Assembly (NCBI GenBank): GCA_002384935.1 | Contig: DGCD01000011.1 | Coordinates: forward strand, 1 to 64,000 | DNA from: Pusillimonas sp. UBA3987 | GTDB lineage: Bacteria; Pseudomonadota; Gammaproteobacteria; Burkholderiales; Burkholderiaceae_B | Reading direction: 5' to 3' | Length of the DNA: 64,000 bases | Shown here: in pieces, positions 59,275 through 64,000 of the stretch | How the letters are laid out: every line of letters starts with the position of its first letter | Position numbering within the stretch: position 1 is the stretch's first letter | Notes under the pieces: model-generated | Seen by the model: only the letters and a program-made list of their open reading frames with translations | Told to the model about the DNA's origin: nothing | Database searches by the model: none | Made by a program: the position numbers and the translations under genes

Positions 59275-60021
59275 ATGAGCAATTCCAACACAAGCGATCA
59301 GCGGGCAGGCCTGGTGGTCAGTGCGCATTCCGCCGATTTCGTTTGGCGTTCAGCCGGTGCGATTGCGGTTCATACCGAACTGGGCTATCGCATGAAAGTG
59401 GTTTGTCTTTCATTTGGTGAACGCGGCGAATCGGCCAAGCTTTGGCGTAAGGGTGAAATGACACTGGAAAAGGTGAAAGCGGCACGCAAAGAAGAGGCGC
59501 AACGTGCTGCCGATGTCCTGGGTGCTGAAATAGCGTTTTTCGATGTGGGCGATTACCCCATGCGCATCTGCGATGACACATTAATGCGTCTGGTTGATGT
59601 CTATCGTGAATTGCAGCCGGCATTTGTTTTAAGTCATTCCGTTAAAGACCCCTATAACTTCGACCATCCGTTGGCGATGCATGTGGCTCAAGAGGCACGC
59701 GTTATCGCCCAGGCCGAAGGCCATAACCCCGGACAGAAAGTGGTGGGTGCGCCGCCGGTGTATGCGTTCGAGCCCCATCAGACCGAACAGTGTGAATGGA
59801 TCCCGAATACGTTCCTGGACATCACCCATGTATGGGATAAAAAGCGACAGGCGATTGAATGCATGGCGGGGCAGGAGCACCTGTGGGCGTACTACACGCG
59901 TGTTGCGCAACAGCGCGGTGTACAGGCCAAGCGTAATATAGGTATTACTGCAGCACGCAATATCGAGTATGCGGAAGGCTATATGCGTTTAACCCCTTCG
60001 GTGGTAGGAGAACTGTCATGA
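59275..60021 (+). CDS. galB: 4-Oxalomesaconate hydratase (PIG-L fold), GalB
   Basis: A 248-residue PIG-L/LmbE-fold protein. The family metal motif AHPDD is AHSADFVWRSAG here, and the later HPDH equivalent is YNFDHPLAMHV. GalB of Pseudomonas is this fold and hydrates 4-oxalomesaconate to 4-carboxy-4-hydroxy-2-oxoadipate in the gallate and protocatechuate 4,5-cleavage pathways. The next two genes, galC and galD homologues, make the call firm. The ATG follows CCAAGGGGCAATA and the stop overlaps galC by 4 bases. Confidence 0.9.
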   Translation: MSNSNTSDQRAGLVVSAHSADFVWRSAGAIAVHTELGYRMKVVCLSFGERGESAKLWRKGEMTLEKVKAARKEEAQRAADVLGAEIAFFDVGDYPMRICDDTLMRLVDVYRELQPAFVLSHSVKDPYNFDHPLAMHVAQEARVIAQAEGHNPGQKVVGAPPVYAFEPHQTEQCEWIPNTFLDITHVWDKKRQAIECMAGQEHLWAYYTRVAQQRGVQAKRNIGITAARNIEYAEGYMRLTPSVVGELS

Positions 60022-60713
60022 AACGAGGCATTGTTGTTCAAAAGGTAAGCCGGGCCGACCCGGCTGATATCGAGCTGTTGCAAAGGGCAGGGGCGGCAAC
60101 GGTTCATGAAGCGCAGAGTCGCCTGGGTTTGATGGCGCCTTATATGCGGCCTATCTGGCCGGGTGCCTGTATTGCGGGCTCGGCAATTACGGCTTTGGTG
60201 CCCCCGGCCGATAACTGGATGCTTCACGTTGCGGTTGAGCAATGTCGGCAAGGCGATATTCTGGTCGTTGCCACCACCTCTGAGTGCACCGATGGTTATT
60301 TTGGCGATTTGCTGGCTACATCATTAATGGCGCATGGTGTTTTGGGCCTGGTCATCGACGGCGGATGCCGCGATGTTCGGACACTGACCGAAATGCGGTT
60401 TCCGGTCTGGTCTCGCGCGATTTCGGCTCAAGGTACCGTCAAGGAAACACTGGGCTCGGTGAATGTGCCCGTTACGTGCGCGCGCCAACTGGTTAATCCC
60501 GGTGATGTCATTGTGGCCGACGACGACGGTGTGGTGGTCGTGCCAGTGGCCGATGTTCCGCAAGTCGCCCAGTTGGCCCTGGCGCGTATGGAAAAAGAAG
60601 ATAGCACGCGCCAGGTCCTGGCAACTGGGAAACTGGGGCTCGATCACTATGGCATGCGTGAACGCCTTGACGCCAAGGGGTTACGCTACGTCAATTCTCT
60701 TGATGAGTTGTGA
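60018..60713 (+). CDS. galC: 4-Carboxy-4-hydroxy-2-oxoadipate aldolase (RraA family), GalC
   Basis: A 231-residue RraA-like class II aldolase. Family motifs: AGATVHEAQSRLGLMA (in part), GDILVVATTSECTDGYFGDLLATS, and GLVIDGGCRDVRTL, which carry the substrate Arg and metal Asp residues. It cleaves CHA to pyruvate and oxaloacetate. It starts at an ATGA overlap with galB. It ends 14 bases before galD. Confidence 0.9.
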   Translation: MKRGIVVQKVSRADPADIELLQRAGAATVHEAQSRLGLMAPYMRPIWPGACIAGSAITALVPPADNWMLHVAVEQCRQGDILVVATTSECTDGYFGDLLATSLMAHGVLGLVIDGGCRDVRTLTEMRFPVWSRAISAQGTVKETLGSVNVPVTCARQLVNPGDVIVADDDGVVVVPVADVPQVAQLALARMEKEDSTRQVLATGKLGLDHYGMRERLDAKGLRYVNSLDEL

Positions 60714-60727
60714 TTCCAAAGGTGAAC

Positions 60728-61816
60728 ATGCAAACGCGTATTCCTTGTGTGCAAATGCGGGGTGGCACCTCGAAAGGGGCGTATTTTCACGCAGCCGATT
60801 TACCTGCGGATGCCGCGCTGCGTGATGCGGTTTTGCTGGCTGTGATGGGGTCACCTGATCCGCGCCAGATCGATGGTATCGGGGGCGCCGATTCGCTAAC
60901 CAGCAAAGTGGCCATTGTGTCGACATCGACACGTGCCGACGCCGACGTTGATTATCTGTTCGGACAGGTGGTTGTGGATGAGGCGCGTGTCGACTACGGC
61001 CAGAATTGCGGCAATATTCTGGCAGGCGTCGGGCCGTTTGCCATTGAAACCGGCCTTGTGGCGGCAAGAAACGACGTAACGCCGGTTGCCATTCATATGG
61101 TGAATACCGGGCAGATTGCGGTTGCAAAAGTGACAACGCCGGGCGGGCGGGTCATGTACGAAGGCAGTCAACAGATCGACGGCGTGCCGGGCACGGCCGC
61201 CTCGATCCCCATTGCATTCCGGGATACGGCCGGCTCCAGTTGTGGTGCGCTCTTTCCCACGGGTCGGATGCTGGATGATATCGACGGTGTTTCACTGACC
61301 TGCATTGATAACGGTATGCCGATGGTTTTGCTGCGCGCGCACGATTTTGGCTGCACAGGCCATGAAACCCGTGAAGACCTGGATGCCAACACAGAACTGA
61401 AGGCTCGCATTGAGGCAATCCGTTTGAAGGTGGGGCCGATGATGAATCTGGGTGACGTGTCTGAGCGCACGGTGCCCAAGATGTGCCTGGTGTCGCCGCC
61501 CCTCAAAGGTGGTGCCATTAATACGCGTTGTTTCATTCCGCATCGATGCCATGCGTCAATAGGCGTGCTGGCGGCTGTGAGCGTGGCAACGGCGGTTGCG
61601 ATACCGGGTACGGTTTGCAATGGCGTGGGGGTTATACCTGAAGGCGATCATCTCCAGCTTGAAATCGAACATCCCACCGGGCACATGGGGGTGGAGATTC
61701 TGTTGGAGCGAACTGACGGCCAGATTAACGTAGCGCAGGCTGCATTGATTCGAACGGCGCGCTGGCTGTTCGATGGCAACGTGTCGGTGCCTCGCCGCGT
61801 TTGGACAGGCCGTTGA
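60728..61816 (+). CDS. galD: 4-Oxalomesaconate tautomerase (PrpF family), GalD
   Basis: A 362-residue PrpF-family isomerase. It begins MQTRIPCVQMRGGTSKGAYF, the family N-terminus, with MGSPDPRQIDGIGGADSLTSK and the two catalytic Cys regions (DYGQNCGNILAGVGPFA and HRCHASIGVLAAV). GalD converts the keto and enol forms of 4-oxalomesaconate for GalB. I prefer the ATG at 60728 (AAAGGTGAAC) to the GTG at 60710 that touches the galC stop. A ring-cleavage dioxygenase (galA or ligAB) is not present in the window. Confidence 0.9.
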   Translation: MQTRIPCVQMRGGTSKGAYFHAADLPADAALRDAVLLAVMGSPDPRQIDGIGGADSLTSKVAIVSTSTRADADVDYLFGQVVVDEARVDYGQNCGNILAGVGPFAIETGLVAARNDVTPVAIHMVNTGQIAVAKVTTPGGRVMYEGSQQIDGVPGTAASIPIAFRDTAGSSCGALFPTGRMLDDIDGVSLTCIDNGMPMVLLRAHDFGCTGHETREDLDANTELKARIEAIRLKVGPMMNLGDVSERTVPKMCLVSPPLKGGAINTRCFIPHRCHASIGVLAAVSVATAVAIPGTVCNGVGVIPEGDHLQLEIEHPTGHMGVEILLERTDGQINVAQAALIRTARWLFDGNVSVPRRVWTGR

Positions 61817-61831
61817 GTTCAAGGAAATTTG

Positions 61832-62566
61832 ATGTCAAAAGAAGCATTGGTGTTGTTACCCGGTTTGTTGTGCGATAAGGCTGTATGGGAGCATCAACGC
61901 GCGGCGCTGGGCGATCGTGTTGATACTGTGGTGCCGGAGTATGCCGAATTGGGCTCAATCGAAGGGATGGCGCGAAAAGTGCTGGCTGAGGTACGTGCGC
62001 CCGAATTTTCTTTGGCGGGTCACTCCATGGGCGGGCGGGTTGCGCTTGAAGTGGCCCGCCTGGCACCTGAACGTGTGCTGCGGCTGGCGCTGCTCGATAC
62101 GGGTTATGAACCCATTGCGGCAGGCCAAGCCGGGGCGCAAGAGCGTGAAAAACGCATGAAATTGCTGCAACATGCCAAAGCCCATGGCATGCGTGAAATG
62201 GGGCAGTTATGGGCGCCCGGTATGGTGCATCCAGAACGTCTTGAAACACCCTTGTTTAATGAGATCCTTGAGATGATCGAGCGTCGTACGCCCGAGCAAT
62301 TTGAAGCGCAGATCAATGCCTTGCTGGGTCGCCCCGACGCGGGTCCGGTGCTGCGCAAACTGCATTGTCCAACGGCGATTATTTGCGGTCGTGAAGACGC
62401 ATGGAGCCCTTATTCACGTCATGAGGCCATGAGCCATATGGTGTCGGCACAATGGGTGTCTCTACATGCCGTCGAGCAGTGCGGGCATATGTCGACCATG
62501 GAGCAGCCCGAGGCTGTCAGTGTCTTGCTCGACGCCTGGCTTTCGCGCACAACAAAGGGGGCATGA
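61832..62566 (+). CDS. Alpha/beta-fold hydrolase after galBCD
   Basis: A 244-residue alpha/beta hydrolase. Seen: LLPGLLCDKAVWEHQ, the nucleophile Ser in LAGHSMGGRVAL, GREDAWSPY with the acid, and the C-terminal His in VEQCGHMSTMEQP. It starts at the ATG at 61832 after AAGGAAATTTG, 15 bases past the galD stop, so it is in the gal operon. It may hydrolyse an aromatic ester (such as a gallate or methyl ester) to feed the pathway; this is inference from position. Confidence 0.87.
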   Translation: MSKEALVLLPGLLCDKAVWEHQRAALGDRVDTVVPEYAELGSIEGMARKVLAEVRAPEFSLAGHSMGGRVALEVARLAPERVLRLALLDTGYEPIAAGQAGAQEREKRMKLLQHAKAHGMREMGQLWAPGMVHPERLETPLFNEILEMIERRTPEQFEAQINALLGRPDAGPVLRKLHCPTAIICGREDAWSPYSRHEAMSHMVSAQWVSLHAVEQCGHMSTMEQPEAVSVLLDAWLSRTTKGA

Positions 62567-62567
62567 A

Positions 62568-63011
62568 ATGGAGCATCACCACAGCGCCGATCTTCTGGCG
62601 ATTCATATGGTTTGCAAAGACCTGGCGGTGCGTAGCGCCTGCCTGGTCGATCAGCAGGATTACGAAACGCTGGTGCACTTGTTTACACCCGACGCCACCC
62701 TGGTCCGGCCTGGCGGCTCGCCGCTTGTCGGGCGCGAGCAAATCCTGGCTTCGTATCAAAGCAAGCCACGCGAACGCCTGACCCGTCATTTCATTACCAA
62801 CTCCGTGGTTTATGAAGCCGATGCCAATTCGGCCCGAGTGACCAGCTATGTTTTGTTATGGAGCACAACCAGCGACACGCCGCTTGAGGCCTTCGGCAGA
62901 AAAGCCGATGCCCGCCAGGCAGCCGGTCAGTTCGACGACCTAATAGTTCGCACCGATGAGGGCTGGCGCATTGCCCAGCGCAGTGCGTCGTTTCAAATGT
63001 ATCGCGAATAA
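62568..63011 (+). CDS. SnoaL/NTF2-like protein
   Basis: A 147-residue protein with the NTF2/SnoaL cone fold pattern: SACLVDQQDYETLVHLFTPDATLVR near the start (in part), and the last strand RTDEGWRIAQRSASFQMYR. Many such proteins are small hydratases, isomerases or the beta subunits of ring hydroxylases. I start at 62568, one base after the hydrolase stop, rather than in the long upstream frame inside that gene. It is the last gene of this operon; the MarR gene converges 13 bases later. Confidence 0.82.
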   Translation: MEHHHSADLLAIHMVCKDLAVRSACLVDQQDYETLVHLFTPDATLVRPGGSPLVGREQILASYQSKPRERLTRHFITNSVVYEADANSARVTSYVLLWSTTSDTPLEAFGRKADARQAAGQFDDLIVRTDEGWRIAQRSASFQMYRE

Positions 63012-63024
63012 ACCCGGCGGCCCT

Positions 63025-63546
63025 TTATGCGCCCTTGTCGTTTTGCGGGGCGTCTTTCTGGTAGTACGAGTTGTTTTCACCCATCATTTTGCTTAGCAGG
63101 CAAAGCAGGGTTTTTTGTTCGTCCGGGGCCAGGTTTTTCAAGACATTCACTTGAATCCGGGTGACGTGGGGTTCGGCTTGCTGATACAGCTCCCTGCCTT
63201 TCGGAGTCATGTATATTTGCAGGCCACGCTTGGATTTCGGGCTGCTGCGCCGTTCGAAATAGCCTTGTGCCTCCAGGCGCCGTACCATGCCGCCAACCGT
63301 GGCCTCATCCCAGTTCAGTCGGGCGGCCAGTTCTCGTTGTTCCATCCCTTCTTGAATGCTCACCGCCAGAAAGGCAGCCAGTTGGCTGGCTGTCAGGCCC
63401 ATTTTTCCCATTTCGGCATCGAATGTGGCATTGATGAATTGGCCGCCCCGACGCAATAAGTATCCCGGCATGTCGTAAAGCTTGATGAACGGGTCGTGCG
63501 ATGCCGGCTCGGCTGCAGCATTGTGTGAAGTGTCTTTAGGTTTCAT
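63025..63546 (-). CDS. MarR-family transcriptional regulator
   Basis: A 173-residue MarR-family repressor. The winged helix covers ~60-125 (MEQRELAARLNWDEATVGGMVRRLEAQ in part), with the wing FERRSSPKSKRGLQIYMT. MarR proteins often respond to aromatic ligands, in keeping with the surroundings. It is divergent from the FMN reductase gene; the 256-base gap between them holds tandem repeats. The N-terminal ~30 residues are low-complexity. Confidence 0.9.
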   Translation of the reverse strand: MKPKDTSHNAAAEPASHDPFIKLYDMPGYLLRRGGQFINATFDAEMGKMGLTASQLAAFLAVSIQEGMEQRELAARLNWDEATVGGMVRRLEAQGYFERRSSPKSKRGLQIYMTPKGRELYQQAEPHVTRIQVNVLKNLAPDEQKTLLCLLSKMMGENNSYYQKDAPQNDKGA

Positions 63547-63642
63547 TTCGAAATCGTATCAGGACTTACCCTAGGCGTATTGACAGGTAATTTTCAGGTC
63601 TTTACCATTTAAAAAAATGCATGCTTAGTTTTAAGTATGACT

Positions 63643-63662
63643 ATACGTCAGAATACGTCAGA
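63643..63662. repeat. Two perfect tandem 10-bp direct repeats
   Basis: ATACGTCAGA occurs twice in a row (63643-63652 and 63653-63662) in the MarR/FMN reductase gap. The 10-base spacing puts both copies on the same face of the DNA, as in cooperative regulator sites. The rest of the gap (63547-63802) is A+T-rich with a TACCCTAGG stretch near 63566 and no gene. Confidence 0.6.
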
Positions 63663-63802
63663 AATTTAATAAAAACCAGAAACTACATCGTAGTTTGGAG
63701 ACAACCGTCTGGGTAGTGGTACCCGTAATGTCATTTTTTAACGCCCAATGGTCAGGCTGGCTTATTGGCGCGTCAAAAACTTTGGTTCGTGAAGGATTAT
63801 GT

Positions 63803-64000
63803 ATGAACACAGATTCGCCCTTTATTGTGGGGATCGGCGGCACGATGCGCGTCGGCTCGACGTCGGAGAAAGCCATGGCAGCTGCCTTGCGTATGGCCGA
63901 GACTCAGGGTGCGCGCACCCTGATGCTGTCCGGCCCTGACCTGGACATGGAAACGTTTGATCCGGCCGTTGCGTCGCGATCCGACAACGCGCAACGCCTG
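63803..64000 (+). CDS. NADPH-dependent FMN reductase-like protein, partial (runs off right edge)
   Basis: Sixty-six residues of a flavodoxin-fold FMN reductase (SsuE/MsuE-like). The N-terminus FIVGIGGTMRVGSTSEKAM shows the family GxxRxxS phosphate loop (GTMRVGSTS), then the helix AALRMAETQGA. The ATG follows GAAGGATTATGT. Such enzymes supply reduced flavin to monooxygenases, fitting a ring hydroxylase further right. The C-terminus is outside the window. Confidence 0.85.
   Translation, partial: MNTDSPFIVGIGGTMRVGSTSEKAMAAALRMAETQGARTLMLSGPDLDMETFDPAVASRSDNAQRL

Noticed and set aside
1..64000. CRISPR array, rRNA or tRNA genes
   Set aside because: No regularly spaced repeats and no RNA gene signatures were seen on either strand by reading; no computational search was possible.

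Overview
The window reads as a bacterial chromosome segment, most likely from the Betaproteobacteria, order Burkholderiales, probably family Alcaligenaceae. This placement is inferred from moderately high G+C, many aromatic-acid catabolic operons each paired with a LysR-type regulator, a branched-chain-type (Liv) ABC transporter next to gentisate genes, and a classic VanA. No rRNA, tRNA or CRISPR array was seen.

Layout. (1) 1-972: an IS3-family element, cut by the window edge. (2) 995-6698: a visibly more A+T-rich cassette of five same-strand genes: a two-module AAA ATPase that looks 5'-truncated by the IS, a sirtuin, a WYL regulator, a DUF2779 protein that reads as a Cas4-like nuclease fused to a DEDD exonuclease, and a membrane-anchored protein. 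This is the best candidate for an undescribed (possibly defence) system. (3) 6725-11018: a DUF2938 membrane protein divergent from a MerR regulator with a textbook MerR-type promoter, then an isochorismatase-fold hydrolase, a MocR regulator, a hotdog thioesterase and an alpha/beta hydrolase. (4) 11144-14660: a LodA/GoxA-like quinoprotein oxidase operon with a small Tat-signal protein and the LodB-type flavoprotein. (5) 14815-20209: an Ntn amidohydrolase, an ABC-F protein, a lone ABC ATPase with damaged motifs, and a double HD/HD-GYP protein. (6) 20278-31872: a complete type II secretion system, gspO and gspC divergent from gspGHIJKLMNDEF. (7) 31894-35191: a sulfatase lipoprotein and its formylglycine-generating enzyme, beside the secretion genes. 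(8) 35397-44341: LysR regulator, gentisate pathway (3-hydroxybenzoate 6-hydroxylase, gentisate dioxygenase, FAH-family hydrolase) and LivKHMGF transporter, closed by a strong terminator. (9) 44416-45289: an integrase remnant and a RelE/HigA-type toxin-antitoxin pair. (10) 45376-52500 (minus): an operon of VanA, CoxG-like protein, molybdenum hydroxylase (three subunits), alpha/beta hydrolase and a signal-less solute-binding-like protein. (11) 52734-57130: LysR, an AMP-binding ligase and feruloyl-CoA synthase. (12) 57214-64000: a degenerate SUMT-like protein, a LysR regulator with two HTH domains, galBCD, a hydrolase, a SnoaL-like protein, a MarR regulator and a partial FMN reductase.

Together, regions 8 and 10-12 form an aromatic (lignin-monomer) catabolic island: 3-hydroxybenzoate via gentisate, ferulate activation, vanillate demethylation, and the lower gallate/protocatechuate 4,5-cleavage route. 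Several partner genes (vanB, enoyl-CoA hydratase/aldolase, ring-cleavage dioxygenase, maleylpyruvate isomerase) are not in this window. No gene-free stretch exceeds 300 bases; the longest are 63547-63802, 52501-52733 and 35192-35396, all described below.
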